A stretch of 60,941 nt of DNA, from positions 1 to 60,941 of the forward strand of contig PAOI01000058.1 of the NCBI GenBank assembly GCA_002707985.1, written 5' to 3'. Position numbers and translations under genes: made by a program. How positions within the stretch are numbered: the first letter of the stretch is position 1; each line of letters starts with the position of its first letter. The notes beneath the pieces were generated by a model. That model saw only the letters and a list, made by a program, of their open reading frames with translations. It was not told where the DNA came from and did no database searches. This document shows, piece by piece, positions 45,354 through 53,811 of this stretch. This stretch comes from Sphingomonas sp. GTDB taxonomy: Bacteria > Pseudomonadota > Alphaproteobacteria > Sphingomonadales > Sphingomonadaceae.

Positions 45354-46015
45354 AGACCGCCGTCATCGTCTTCCCCGGATCGAATTGCGACCGCGATATC
45401 GCGGTTGCGCTGGAATCGATGACGGGCACGAAGCCGGCGATGGTGTGGCACGGCGACAGCGAACTTCCCGAGGGGCTGGGCGTCATCGCGCTGCCCGGCG
45501 GCTTTTCCTATGGCGACTACCTGCGCTGCGGCGCGATCGCGGCGCGCAGCCCGATCGTTCGCGCCGTGATCGACGCGGCCAATCGCGGCACGCCGGTAAT
45601 CGGCATCTGCAACGGATTTCAGGTGCTGACCGAGACCGGGCTGCTGCCCGGCGCATTGATGCGTAACGAAGGGCTGAACTTCGTCTGCCGCGATGTCGAA
45701 CTGAGCGTCGAAAACAGCCAGTCGATCTTCACCAGCGCCTATTCGGCGGGGGAGACGCTGACGATCCCGGTTGCCCATCACGACGGCAATTATTTCGCCG
45801 ACGCCGAAACGCTCGACCGGATCGAGGGCGAAGGCCGGGTGGCGTTTCGCTACACCGGCAACGTCAATGGATCGGCGCGTTCGATCGCAGGCGTGCTGAA
45901 CAAGGCCGGCAATGTGCTGGGCATGATGCCGCACCCCGAACGCCGCATCGAAGCCGCGCATGGCGGCACCGACGGCCGCCGGTTATTCGAGGGTCTTCTC
46001 GAAGCGGTCAGCTGA
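45350..46015 (+). CDS. purQ: Phosphoribosylformylglycinamidine synthase, PurQ glutaminase subunit
   Basis: A 221-residue class I glutamine amidotransferase that supplies ammonia to PurL. Catalytic residues: Cys87 (GICNGFQ), His195 and Glu197 (MPHPERR). Also typical are [10 protein letters not shown] near residue 8 and [17 protein letters not shown] near 48. The GTG start lies inside the purS stop codon, which fixes it. The gene after it is on the other strand, so this pur run ends here. Confidence 0.97.
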   Translation: MKTAVIVFPGSNCDRDIAVALESMTGTKPAMVWHGDSELPEGLGVIALPGGFSYGDYLRCGAIAARSPIVRAVIDAANRGTPVIGICNGFQVLTETGLLPGALMRNEGLNFVCRDVELSVENSQSIFTSAYSAGETLTIPVAHHDGNYFADAETLDRIEGEGRVAFRYTGNVNGSARSIAGVLNKAGNVLGMMPHPERRIEAAHGGTDGRRLFEGLLEAVS

Positions 46016-46055
46016 CGGCGTTTCGCGCTTTATGCGTGCCATCGCTGCGAAAGGA

Positions 46056-46799
46056 TCAGACGCGCGCGTTGAACGGCGTGAAATTGGTCCCTTCGTCATA
46101 GACGTCGACGCCTTCGCGGCGCTTCAGGAAACCGACGACCAGATAGGTGACCGGCGTCAGCAGCGCTTCCCACGCAACCTTGAGCACCCATTGGGTCACC
46201 AGCACCGTCAGCACCAGTTCGTTGGTCCAGCCTTCCGCCCAAAGGAACGCGGCGGGATAGAAGATCAGGCTGTCCACCCCCTGCCCTGCGATCGTCGAGC
46301 CGATGGTGCGCATCCAGAGATGCCTGCCCTTCGTCCAGACCTTCATCTTCGCCATGACATAGCTGTTGACGAATTCGCCGCACCAGAACGCCACCATCGA
46401 TGCGAGGACGATGCGCGGCACCTGACCGAAAATCACTTCATAGGCCGCCTGATTTTCCCAGTCCGGCGCGGGCGGCAGCTGAACCACCACCCAGCTCATC
46501 AGCGCCATGAACAGCACCGCGGCAAACCCCGCCCAGATCACGCGACGCGCGCGGGCATAGCCATAGACTTCGGTCAGCACGTCGCCGATCACATAGCTGA
46601 CCGGAAAGAACAGGATTCCGGCTCCGAACGGCCAGTATCCGATCCCCGGCAACCAGATCTGGGCGACCTTCCCCGCGCCGATCACGTTGGAAAGGACGAG
46701 GATCACCACAAACGCAGCCATCACGAAATCGAAATAGCGGAAATGGCCTCCGGTGATTTCGCGCGCGCGGATATGCGCCAGTCGGGCGGGTTCGTTCAT
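46056..46799 (-). CDS. yhhQ: Queuosine-precursor transporter (YhhQ/VUT family)
   Basis: A 247-residue inner-membrane protein with about six helices. Family signatures are ILFFPVSYVIGDVLTEVYGY near residue 62 and FWCGEFVNSYVMAKMKVWTKG near 137. YhhQ-type proteins import preQ0 or preQ1 for the queuosine modification of tRNA. A small perfect hairpin (CCGGGA-TCATAG-TCCCGG, 46801-46818) stands immediately before the start codon and includes the only purine-rich stretch near it. It converges on purQ with a 40-base gap. Confidence 0.9.
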   Translation of the reverse strand: MNEPARLAHIRAREITGGHFRYFDFVMAAFVVILVLSNVIGAGKVAQIWLPGIGYWPFGAGILFFPVSYVIGDVLTEVYGYARARRVIWAGFAAVLFMALMSWVVVQLPPAPDWENQAAYEVIFGQVPRIVLASMVAFWCGEFVNSYVMAKMKVWTKGRHLWMRTIGSTIAGQGVDSLIFYPAAFLWAEGWTNELVLTVLVTQWVLKVAWEALLTPVTYLVVGFLKRREGVDVYDEGTNFTPFNARV

Positions 46800-46800
46800 G

Positions 46801-46818
46801 CCGGGACTATGATCCCGG
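46801..46818 (-). promoter_or_regulatory. Hairpin at the translation start of the queuosine transporter gene
   Basis: CCGGGA pairs perfectly with TCCCGG around a six-base loop and ends one base from the ATG. It could hide the ribosome-binding region. It does not resemble a known preQ1 riboswitch. Confidence 0.3.
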
Positions 46819-46857
46819 TTCCGCCTTCATGCAATCCGCGCTAGGAAGCCGCGCAAC

Positions 46858-46934
46858 GCGCCCGTAGCTCAGCTGGATAGAGCACGAGACTTCTAATCTT
46901 GAGGCCGCTGGTTCGAACCCAGCCGGGCGCGCCA
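46858..46934 (+). tRNA. tRNA-Arg (anticodon TCT)
   Basis: A 77-base tRNA: acceptor GCGCCCG/CGGGCGC, D arm GCTC-AGCTGGATA-GAGC, anticodon loop CTTCTAA giving TCT (reads AGA/AGG), T arm GCTGGTTCGAACCCAGC, encoded CCA. Confidence 0.95.
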
Positions 46935-46986
46935 TTTTCCTGTTTTCAGGCGATCGCCGGGCGACCCAAGGCCGCCCAGTCGCGGT

Positions 46987-47202
46987 TCAGGCCTTGTCCT
47001 TCTTGCCCTTGCTGCGGCCATAGAGGAGCGCGCCGACCAGCGCGGCGGAGCCGATACCTACGGCAGCACCGGCAGCGACCCATTTGCGCGTCCGGGCGGC
47101 TTCTTCCTGCTTTGCCTCGACATCGCCGACATCGTCGTGCGGCGGCTCCTCGATCGGATAAGGCGACTGATTCTCTTCGGGTATTGGTGGTTTCTTCGTC
47201 AT
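46987..47202 (-). CDS. Small membrane protein of unknown function
   Basis: A 71-residue protein with a Pro/Glu-rich charged N-terminal half and one membrane helix near the C-terminus (about 45-64, WVAAGAAVGIGSAALVGALL), ending in a lysine-rich cap (GRSKGKKDKA). The ATG at 47202 follows AGGGAA at about seven bases. It is divergent from the aminotransferase gene. No family recognised; the layout suggests a small tail-anchored inner-membrane protein. Confidence 0.65.
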   Translation of the reverse strand: MTKKPPIPEENQSPYPIEEPPHDDVGDVEAKQEEAARTRKWVAAGAAVGIGSAALVGALLYGRSKGKKDKA

Positions 47203-47329
47203 AAAATTCCCTTGCTGCACAACATCGAACGAGCAGCGCGCGCAAGAGTTGCCCGATCCGGCCACGAAACGAAACCCCCGCGCGAAACTCCTTGGCATGC
47301 CCCTGCCCTGCGGTGCAGAAGTTGCGGCC

Positions 47330-48484
47330 ATGAACCCGATCTATGCCGCGATGGGCACGACCATTTTCGAAGCCATGTCGGCGCGCGCCCGCGCCAGCGG
47401 CGCCATCAACCTGGGCCAGGGTTTCCCCGACGGCACCGGGCCGCAGGCCGTGCTGAAGGCGGCTGCCGACGCGCTGACGCAGCGATCCAACCAATATCCA
47501 CCAATGATCGGCATCCCCGAACTGCGTCAGGCCGTGGCCGATCATTATGCGCGGCATCAGGGGCTCAATCTGTCGCCCGACGAAGTGGTGGTGACATCGG
47601 GTGCCACCGAAGCGCTGGCGGCGTCGCTGCTCGCGCTGATATCGCCCGGCGACGAAGTCATTTGTTTCCAGCCGCTCTATGACGCCTATGTCCCGCTGAT
47701 CGAGCGCGCCGGCGGCGTGCCGCGCTTTGTCGCGCTGCAGCCGCCCGAATGGCGGATCACCGCCGATGCGCTGGAGGCAGTGCTGAGCGACCGGACGCGC
47801 CTTGTCCTCTTCAACAATCCGCTCAATCCCGCCGCGACGATGGCGAGCGCACAGGAACTGGCGCTGCTCGCCGATTTCTGCGTCGCCAATGACCTGATCG
47901 CGATTTGCGACGAGGTTTGGGAGCATGTGACCTTCGACGGAGCGCGCCATTTGCCGCTGATCGGCTTTCCCGGCATGCGCGAGCGGACGGTGAAGATCGG
48001 CAGCGCGGGCAAGATATTCGCCCTGACCGGCTGGAAAGTCGGATGGATGTGCGCCGCACCCGAGCTTCTGCGCGGGCTCGCCAAGGCCCATCAGTTCCTC
48101 ACCTTCACTACCCCTCCCAATCTGCAATGGGCAGTGGCCGAAGGGCTCGCTACGCAGGATGACTGGGTGCAGCAGGCGCGACGGCAATTTCAGCGTTCGC
48201 GCGACCGGCTGAAGACCGGGCTGGAAAAACTCGGCCTCGTCACGCTGCCCAGCGCCGCAACCTATTTCCTGTCGATCGACCTGGCCGCCAGCGGCATCGC
48301 GCAGGGCGACGTCGATTTCTGTAACCATCTGCTCGACACCGTCGGCGTTGCGGCGATCCCGGTATCCGCCTTTTACGCGCAGGATGCGGTCACCAATGTC
48401 GTGCGCCTGTGCTTCGCCAAGGAAGACGCGACGATCGACGGCGCGCTGGAGCGGATGGCGAAGCTGCGCGAAACCGTTGGCTGA
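47330..48484 (+). CDS. PLP-dependent class I/II aminotransferase (methionine / glutamine-transaminase-K-like)
   Basis: A 384-residue fold-type I aminotransferase. The N-terminal INLGQGFPDGTGP near residue 26, NQYPPMIGIPELRQAVADHY near 56 and SAGKIFALTGWKVGW (PLP-binding Lys228) are characteristic of the kynurenine/glutamine transaminase and methionine aminotransferase (YbdL) group. This group includes enzymes that convert ketomethylthiobutyrate to methionine, the last step of methionine salvage, whose other genes lie at 49.8-52.8 kb. The ATG at 47330 gives the usual N-terminus; an ATG at 47297 is also in frame. Confidence 0.88.
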   Translation: MNPIYAAMGTTIFEAMSARARASGAINLGQGFPDGTGPQAVLKAAADALTQRSNQYPPMIGIPELRQAVADHYARHQGLNLSPDEVVVTSGATEALAASLLALISPGDEVICFQPLYDAYVPLIERAGGVPRFVALQPPEWRITADALEAVLSDRTRLVLFNNPLNPAATMASAQELALLADFCVANDLIAICDEVWEHVTFDGARHLPLIGFPGMRERTVKIGSAGKIFALTGWKVGWMCAAPELLRGLAKAHQFLTFTTPPNLQWAVAEGLATQDDWVQQARRQFQRSRDRLKTGLEKLGLVTLPSAATYFLSIDLAASGIAQGDVDFCNHLLDTVGVAAIPVSAFYAQDAVTNVVRLCFAKEDATIDGALERMAKLRETVG

Positions 48485-48817
48485 GGCAGGGATCGCCGCG
48501 CGCTGAGTCGCATACCGGCCGTTCCAAAGTTGACGAAAGTAGCGGCACGCCCCCCTGCCCATTCCAACACACGCCGTTCGAAAATCGAGAAACGCGATCC
48601 GGCACAGGAAATTGCGGGCCATGTGCTGAGCAAAGGCGCGCAAATCCTACATTGCAAGCGATGAGAGTCTGTCCGATTCAGATGGGATTACTTTCCCCTT
48701 CGCCCTGAGTAGGGGCTGAGCCCGGCGAAGACCCGTATCGAGGGGCCCTTCGATACGCCATTTCGACAAGCTCAATGGCTACTCAGGACAAGCGGCTCAG
48801 GCCAATCAGGACAGTGT
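48485..48817. other. 333-base gene-free gap after the aminotransferase gene
   Basis: The right third is dispersed repeat R3 (48699-48814), which runs up to four bases from the next gene's stop codon. In 48485-48698 I see no gene, tRNA or terminator. Confidence 0.6.
48699..48814 (-). repeat. Dispersed palindromic repeat, copy R3 (116 bp), inverted relative to R1
   Basis: Read on the minus strand it begins CTGTCCTGATTGGCCTGAGC and follows R1 almost base for base (TTGTCCTGAGTAGCCATTG, then GAGCTTGTCGAAATGGCG). A handful of substitutions separate the two over about 115 bases. Confidence 0.87.
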
Positions 48818-49645
48818 CTAGCGCCCCGAACCGGACAGCACCGTATCCCGGGTCAGATCGATCCGGATCCGTACCCAGCTGCCCACCTGTTCACGCCCCC
48901 CCTTGCGCGGCGGACGCACGCGGAATTCCCACGCCATCGCCAGCACCGCCTGGCCCATCCCCGAACCCTTCGGTCCTTCGGCTTCGAGCTGGCAGTCCTC
49001 AACACGATATCGCGGCGCAGTCCGGCAACTGATCAGCGCATAGGCCGGGGCCTGAAGCGTCGAAAGATAGCCGCGCATCATCTGGCGGCTCGGCCGCTCA
49101 TACCATTCGGCGCCGTAGAGCGGCGATCCATCGGGCGCAGTGCCGACGACTTCGGAATCGGCACGCGCGCCCGGAACACCGGGATCGACCGGACCATAGG
49201 TGCGCGAGGGCCGCGCAGGCGTTGCGGGCTGCTGTGTCGGGCGGCGCATCGAATCGTCGACCTGCGCCATGTCGGCGCGCGACATCGGAATGAAATCGGG
49301 CAGCGGCATGTCGGACGGGGCCTGACGCACCGGCTGCGGCTGGCTTTGCGGCTGGGGTTGCCGTTGCTCGGTCGGGCGCTGTTGCGGCTGGGGTTTTGCG
49401 GGCTGCGGGCGATCGCTCGACGCAGTTTCGCTCGCCTCGGACGCGGCGGGTGCCTCGCCCTCCGCACTGACATCGAAGACACTCAGAGTTTTGTCATTCA
49501 TCGGCACGAAGATTTTGGGCGCGATCGTGAGCAGCAACAACGCCAGCAACAGTTCGACCACCAGCGCGAGCGCCAAACCCGGCGCACGCCGTTTCAAACC
49601 CGATCGCAGTTGGTGCCAATCCACGCGCGGCGCGGCAAATGCCAT
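48818..49645 (-). CDS. TonB-like inner-membrane protein
   Basis: A 275-residue protein with an N-terminal membrane helix (about 22-44, GLALALVVELLLALLLLTIA), a Gln/Pro-rich periplasmic spacer (about 65-150, PQPQSQPQPV type) and a compact C-terminal domain with two cysteines (ALISCRTAPRYRVEDCQLE). The C-terminal line FRVRPPRKGGREQVGSWVRI echoes the end of TonB domains, so this may be a divergent energy transducer. It is not beside exbB/exbD. Its start is 115 bases from mtnA's stop, same strand. Confidence 0.65.
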   Translation of the reverse strand: MAFAAPRVDWHQLRSGLKRRAPGLALALVVELLLALLLLTIAPKIFVPMNDKTLSVFDVSAEGEAPAASEASETASSDRPQPAKPQPQQRPTEQRQPQPQSQPQPVRQAPSDMPLPDFIPMSRADMAQVDDSMRRPTQQPATPARPSRTYGPVDPGVPGARADSEVVGTAPDGSPLYGAEWYERPSRQMMRGYLSTLQAPAYALISCRTAPRYRVEDCQLEAEGPKGSGMGQAVLAMAWEFRVRPPRKGGREQVGSWVRIRIDLTRDTVLSGSGR

Positions 49646-49760
49646 GAAACCGAAGTCTTCCCTAATGATCGGCGCGTGCCCCGCCCGCCTGAAGGCTTCT
49701 CCCAGATGCTCCGCTAGAGTCGCATTGCGACCAAAGCATGTCGGAGCTGAAATATCGGCA

Positions 49761-50813
49761 TCATTCGCCGATCCGGTCGAGCACGCCCTTTTCGGTAATA
49801 TATCCGGTCACCAGCCGCGCGGGCGTGACGTCGAACGCCGGATTGGCAGCGGGCGATTGCGTCAGGCGGATGGTGGTGATGGTGCCGTCCGCCGCCGGAC
49901 CGGTGGCTTCGGTCAGTTCCTCGCCCGCGCGTTCCTCGATCGGAATGGCGTCGCCGCTTGGCGTATCGGCATCGAAGGTGGTGTAGGGCAGCGCGACATA
50001 GAAAGGCACGCCGTTATCGTGCGCCGCCAGCGCCTTCAGATAGGTGCCGATCTTGTTGCACACATCGCCATTCGCCGTGACGCGATCAGTGCCGACAATC
50101 ACCGCATCGACCTTGCCCTGCATCATCAGCAGGCCGCCGGCATTGTCGGCGATCACCGTATGCGGCACGCCATGGTTGCGCAGTTCGAACGCGGTCAGCA
50201 ACGCGCCCTGATTGCGGGGGCGGGTTTCATCGACCCAGACATGGACCGGAATACCTTCGTCATGCGCGAGATAGATCGGCGCAGTCGCAGTGCCGTAATC
50301 GACCGTCGCCAACCAGCCGGCATTGCAGTGGGTCAGGATGTTGATCGGGCGATCGGGATGCCGTGCGTGGAGATCGCGCAGCAATTGCAGCCCACTTTCA
50401 CCGATCGCGCGGCACAGCTCGACATCCTCGTCGCAAATCGCGTCGGCGCGGGCAAACGCAGCCTTCGCCCGCTGTTCGGGCGGCAACGGGCCGACCGTCT
50501 TGGCGACTTCATCGAGCGCCCAGCGCAGATTGACCGCAGTCGGGCGGGTGTGGAACAGATAGTCGCGCGCGGCGATCAGGCTTTCGTCCGACGAGTCGAC
50601 CGCCAGCGCCATGGCAAGGCCATAGGCCGCCGTCGCCCCCACCATCGGCGCGCCGCGCGTCCACATTTCGCGGATCGCGACGGCGGCTTCCTCCATCGTG
50701 CGCAGCTCGACCCAGCGGATTTCCCAGGGAAGCTGGCGCTGATCGAGGATGCGGGCGCCCTGCCCGTCCGCCGTGCGCATGATCGAACGGGTATGTTTGC
50801 CTTGCAGGATCAC
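49761..50813 (-). CDS. mtnA: S-methyl-5-thioribose-1-phosphate isomerase
   Basis: A 350-residue isomerase of the eIF2B-like family that converts methylthioribose-1-phosphate to methylthioribulose-1-phosphate in methionine salvage. Signatures: [19 protein letters not shown] near residue 52, [17 protein letters not shown] near 160 (catalytic Cys), [19 protein letters not shown] near 193 and [19 protein letters not shown] near 241 with the catalytic Asp. The start is a GTG overlapping the mtnC stop by four bases. It is the last gene of the mtnB-mtnD-mtnC-mtnA run. Confidence 0.96.
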   Translation of the reverse strand: MILQGKHTRSIMRTADGQGARILDQRQLPWEIRWVELRTMEEAAVAIREMWTRGAPMVGATAAYGLAMALAVDSSDESLIAARDYLFHTRPTAVNLRWALDEVAKTVGPLPPEQRAKAAFARADAICDEDVELCRAIGESGLQLLRDLHARHPDRPINILTHCNAGWLATVDYGTATAPIYLAHDEGIPVHVWVDETRPRNQGALLTAFELRNHGVPHTVIADNAGGLLMMQGKVDAVIVGTDRVTANGDVCNKIGTYLKALAAHDNGVPFYVALPYTTFDADTPSGDAIPIEERAGEELTEATGPAADGTITTIRLTQSPAANPAFDVTPARLVTGYITEKGVLDRIGE

Positions 50814-51457
50814 GGGCGCACCTCCGCCAGCGAGTGAACATCGCCGCCCTGCCCCTCGCGATCGATCAGCAGCGCCTGAAGACCGGCGGCCTTGGCGGCA
50901 TCGATTTCGGGCTGCATGTCGGATACGAACAGGATTTCGGCGGGCGCAAGGCCGAGCGCGCCAGCGATCTTTGCGTAAGACGCCGCTTCGCGCTTGGGGC
51001 CGGTAGTCGTATCGAAATAGCCCGAGAGCAAGGGCGTCAGGTCGCCCGCCTCGCTGAACGCGAAGATCAGCTTTTGCGCGGCGATCGATCCGGAACTGTA
51101 GATATGGACGGGGATACCGGCCTCGTTCCAGCGGCGCAGCGCTTCGGGGGTGTCGGGATAGACATGGCCTTTCAGCGTCCCGTCGCGATAGCCTGCATCC
51201 CAGATCATCCCCTGCAGCGTCTTGAGCGGGGTTTCCTTGGCATCGGCATCGATCCAGCCGATCAGCGTCGCAACCGGATCGTCGCCCGGAACCGCCGCCA
51301 GGATCGGGGCGACCGCGTCCCGATTGGCGGCGACATAGCCGGGCAGATGCTCGCGCGCATAAGGGAACAGGACATCGGCGACGAAGGCGATGCTGCTCGT
51401 TGTCCCTTCGATATCGAGCAGGATGGCTTTGGGGAAAGCGGAGGAAGAAACTGGCAA
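50810..51457 (-). CDS. mtnC: Enolase-phosphatase E1 (acireductone synthase)
   Basis: A 215-residue HAD-family enzyme that enolises and dephosphorylates diketomethylthiopentyl-phosphate to acireductone. HAD motif I is [14 protein letters not shown] near residue 13 (nucleophile Asp15, with Glu17); motif II is [11 protein letters not shown] near 119; motif IV is [17 protein letters not shown] near 176. No ATG is available; a TTG at 51457 has GGAG five bases upstream. A dispersed repeat (R4) separates it from mtnD, and it overlaps mtnA by four bases. Confidence 0.94.
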   Translation of the reverse strand: MPVSSSAFPKAILLDIEGTTSSIAFVADVLFPYAREHLPGYVAANRDAVAPILAAVPGDDPVATLIGWIDADAKETPLKTLQGMIWDAGYRDGTLKGHVYPDTPEALRRWNEAGIPVHIYSSGSIAAQKLIFAFSEAGDLTPLLSGYFDTTTGPKREAASYAKIAGALGLAPAEILFVSDMQPEIDAAKAAGLQALLIDREGQGGDVHSLAEVRP

Positions 51458-51473
51458 GCGAACTCCAATTCGG

Positions 51474-51557
51474 TTCGTGCTGAGTAGGGACTGAGCCCGG
51501 CGAAGGCCCGTATCGAAGCCCCGCTTCGACTGGCTCAGCGGCTAATCAGGGCAAGCG
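51474..51557 (-). repeat. Dispersed palindromic repeat, copy R4 (about 84 bp)
   Basis: Contains CTGAGTAGGGACTGAGCCC, GCGAAGGCCCGTATCGAAG and CTTCGACTGGCTCAGCGG, clearly related to R3 but with a shorter, diverged right half. It fills most of the 115-base gap between mtnD and mtnC. Confidence 0.75.
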
Positions 51558-51572
51558 GCGTTCTGAAACGCG

Positions 51573-52124
51573 TCAGGCCGGGACGCTTTCGTGGCGCGGG
51601 AAGCGATCGGCAATGGCATCGCCGGTGAAATTGGCGACCCAGCCATCGGGATTGGTGAACAGGCGGATCGCCGTGAAACGCGGGCTTGGCCCCATGTCGA
51701 ACCAGTGGCGCATACCGGCAGGAACAGAAATCAGATCGCCCTCGACACACAGCATCGCGAACACCTGATCGTCGGTGCGCAGCGTGAACAGCCCTTCCCC
51801 TTCGACGAAAAAGCGGACTTCATCCTCCGAATGGCGATGTTCGGACAGGAATTTCGTGCGCAGCGCGCCTTTTTCGGGATGGTCGGGCGCCATGCGGATC
51901 ACATCGACCGACTGATAGCCTTTCTCCGCCTTCAACCCTGCGATTTCGGGCGCATAGGCGGCGAGCACCGCGTCCTGATCGGCGCCGGCGGGCAGCGGGC
52001 GCGTGCCCCATTGTTCGAACCGGACGCCCAGCTTGCGCAGCTTCGCGGCGATTTCGCCGGGATTGGTGGTTTCGAGGATCGGCGCGTCGGGCGCCGCGGC
52101 GTCGAAGATGCGAAGCTGGGTCAT
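51573..52124 (-). CDS. mtnD: Acireductone dioxygenase
   Basis: A 183-residue cupin that oxidises acireductone; with iron it yields the methionine precursor KMTB, with nickel an off-pathway product and CO. The metal ligands are present: His96, His98, Glu102 (HRHSEDEVRFF) and His140 (PAGMRHWFD). The ATG at 52124 overlaps the mtnB stop by four bases. The next gene, mtnC, acts one step earlier in the pathway. Confidence 0.96.
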   Translation of the reverse strand: MTQLRIFDAAAPDAPILETTNPGEIAAKLRKLGVRFEQWGTRPLPAGADQDAVLAAYAPEIAGLKAEKGYQSVDVIRMAPDHPEKGALRTKFLSEHRHSEDEVRFFVEGEGLFTLRTDDQVFAMLCVEGDLISVPAGMRHWFDMGPSPRFTAIRLFTNPDGWVANFTGDAIADRFPRHESVPA

Positions 52125-52750
52125 GAATCCAGTCCTTTCCTGAAACCGCGCTCGGCAAGCTCGGCAGCGATCAGCCACTCGGTCGCTTCGAGCACGCGTT
52201 CGGCCTCATCGATATCCTTGCCCCATGCATATAGGCCATGGCTGCGGATGAGGTAAGCGGGTGCTGCGTCGGGCAGCGCGAGCGCGGGTGCGATCGCGGC
52301 TTCGATCACCGCCATGTCCTGACTGTTGTTGACGATCGGCAGGCGCACTTCGCTTTCGTGCGTCGCGATGCCGGGAAATGCCTTGAGCATTTCATGCCCG
52401 CGAAACGCCCAATGATCGGCATCGGCGGCGGCACGCGACAGGCCGACAGCCTGTGGCGAATGGCCGTGGAGCACCGCGCCGGCGGCGGGGAAATTGCGAT
52501 AGACCGCGAGATGCAGCGCGGTTTCCGCCGACGGCCTGCCTTCGGTCAGCGGCATGCCGTCGAGATCGACGCGCATGATATCGTCGACACTCAGCCGGCC
52601 CTTGTGGCGCCCCGATACGGTGACGGCGATGCTGCCATCGTCCAGCCGCGCCGAATAATTGCCCGAAGTCGCCGGGGCCCAGCCGCGCGAATCAATGCGG
52701 CGGCCCACCGCGACAAGCGCCTCGCGCGCCGATTCATAGCTCATCACCAT
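52121..52750 (-). CDS. mtnB: Methylthioribulose-1-phosphate dehydratase
   Basis: A 209-residue class II aldolase-fold zinc enzyme that dehydrates methylthioribulose-1-phosphate. Signatures: GWAPATSGNYSARLDDG near residue 22, RPSAETALHLAVYR near 70, AVLHGHSPQAVGLSR near 89 (zinc-binding histidines) and IRSHGLYAWGKDIDEAERVL near 167 with a third histidine. Of the two adjacent ATGs (52750 and 52744) the first has GGGG seven bases upstream. It heads the mtn run. The L,D-transpeptidase gene lies 57 bases upstream on the same strand, so read-through is possible. Confidence 0.94.
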   Translation of the reverse strand: MVMSYESAREALVAVGRRIDSRGWAPATSGNYSARLDDGSIAVTVSGRHKGRLSVDDIMRVDLDGMPLTEGRPSAETALHLAVYRNFPAAGAVLHGHSPQAVGLSRAAADADHWAFRGHEMLKAFPGIATHESEVRLPIVNNSQDMAVIEAAIAPALALPDAAPAYLIRSHGLYAWGKDIDEAERVLEATEWLIAAELAERGFRKGLDS

Positions 52751-52807
52751 CGCACTGCCCCATAGCGCAGCCCCGCCGGGGGGCGGCAAGCGATTTCAGA
52801 CGCGGCG

Positions 52808-53566
52808 TTATTTGCCCGGAATGCCGCTTCCGCGCTTGGCGGGGCCGGAGGAGGTCGAATCGCCGCGATCGGGCGCCGGTCCTTCGGCCCAGCTTCCGCC
52901 CATCGGCGCCGGGCCCGGCCAGACTTCATTGTCGGCGACGACCACGTTGAACGCCTCTCCGCCGACATGCCCGTCGACCAGAATCGGCGGCGCCCAGACG
53001 CCGCCGGGATCGACTACCGCCTGATTGGTGACGGTGACGATGCTGCCGCGCTCGGTCATGCGGAACAGCCTACGCGCGAATTCACGCGGCAGGCGGATAC
53101 AGCCATGCGATGCCGGGCGCCCCGGATTATGCCCGGCATGGAGCGCAATCCCGTCCCAGGTCAGCCGCTGCATGAACGGCATCGGTGCGTTGCTGTAGAT
53201 ATTCGAGCGGTGAAATTCCGCCTTTTGCAGAATGGGGAATTCGCCGGTCGGGGTTTCGTGGCCCGCCATGCCGGTCGACACCGTGGCGACACCGATCAGG
53301 AATCCACCGCGATAGACATAGGCGCGCTGTTCGGGAATGCTGATCGTCACCGAGACCGCGTCTTCGAAGCCGTAAGAAACCGGCGAAGTCGAGCTGTCGA
53401 ACCAGCGATACTGGCCGGGGCGCAGCGATTCGATCTCATATATGCCGGGCGTTTCGACGGCCGCCGTCACCTGCGCTGCGGCCGGAATGGCCGGCAACAA
53501 CAGGAAACTGCTCGCCAAAATCGAGATATTACGAAGGGTGGCAATCGCCATCATCGTCCCCAGCAT
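52808..53566 (-). CDS. Exported L,D-transpeptidase (YkuD domain)
   Basis: A 252-residue exported enzyme that makes 3-3 peptidoglycan cross-links or attaches proteins to the wall. After a signal peptide (cleavage near PAAAQ, residue 32) comes the YkuD domain (about 70-185) with GIALHAGHNPGRPASHGCIR: conserved His154 and nucleophile Cys156. The C-terminal tail is rich in Pro/Gly/Ser. Three ATGs compete (53566, 53554, 53551); the last gives the shortest usual signal peptide. A palindrome lies 29 bases upstream of the start. Confidence 0.92.
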   Translation of the reverse strand: MLGTMMAIATLRNISILASSFLLLPAIPAAAQVTAAVETPGIYEIESLRPGQYRWFDSSTSPVSYGFEDAVSVTISIPEQRAYVYRGGFLIGVATVSTGMAGHETPTGEFPILQKAEFHRSNIYSNAPMPFMQRLTWDGIALHAGHNPGRPASHGCIRLPREFARRLFRMTERGSIVTVTNQAVVDPGGVWAPPILVDGHVGGEAFNVVVADNEVWPGPAPMGGSWAEGPAPDRGDSTSSGPAKRGSGIPGK

Positions 53567-53594
53567 GCGCCCCGCCGGGGCCGCGTCAATGATT

Positions 53595-53610
53595 CGTTAA
53601 CCATTTAACG
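53595..53610. promoter_or_regulatory. 16-bp palindrome with a CtrA-like TTAACCAT upstream of the L,D-transpeptidase gene
   Basis: CGTTAA-CCAT-TTAACG has perfect six-base arms and contains TTAACCAT on the plus strand (53597-53604). It lies in the 245-base divergent gap between the two L,D-transpeptidase genes. The rest of that gap holds no gene I can support. Confidence 0.4.
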
Positions 53611-53811
53611 CTGGAATAGGCAATCGGTGCCGCCCCGGCCTGTCACCGCGCGACCGGGAGTCCCGAAACGGAGCAGACGAAAACCGTGGTTTCGGCCAAA
53701 GTCGGCGAAGCGAGCACCGTACACGCCGAACCGTGGACATCGGGACACAGGTTCAGGGAATATTCGCGGCAGAATTTGATATAAGGACAGCCAGCGGGAC
53801 AAGGAACGGGC

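Noticed and set aside
46800..46857. preQ1 riboswitch upstream of the queuosine transporter
   Set aside because: The gap is only 58 bases and lacks the conserved stem and A-rich tail of known preQ1 classes; only a plain hairpin is visible.
46946..48643. Long minus-strand open frame (565 codons) across the aminotransferase gene
   Set aside because: It runs through the aminotransferase and part of the small membrane protein gene in the wrong frame; no domain seen.
52751..52807. SAM-type riboswitch before mtnB
   Set aside because: The 57-base gap is too short and shows no matching fold.
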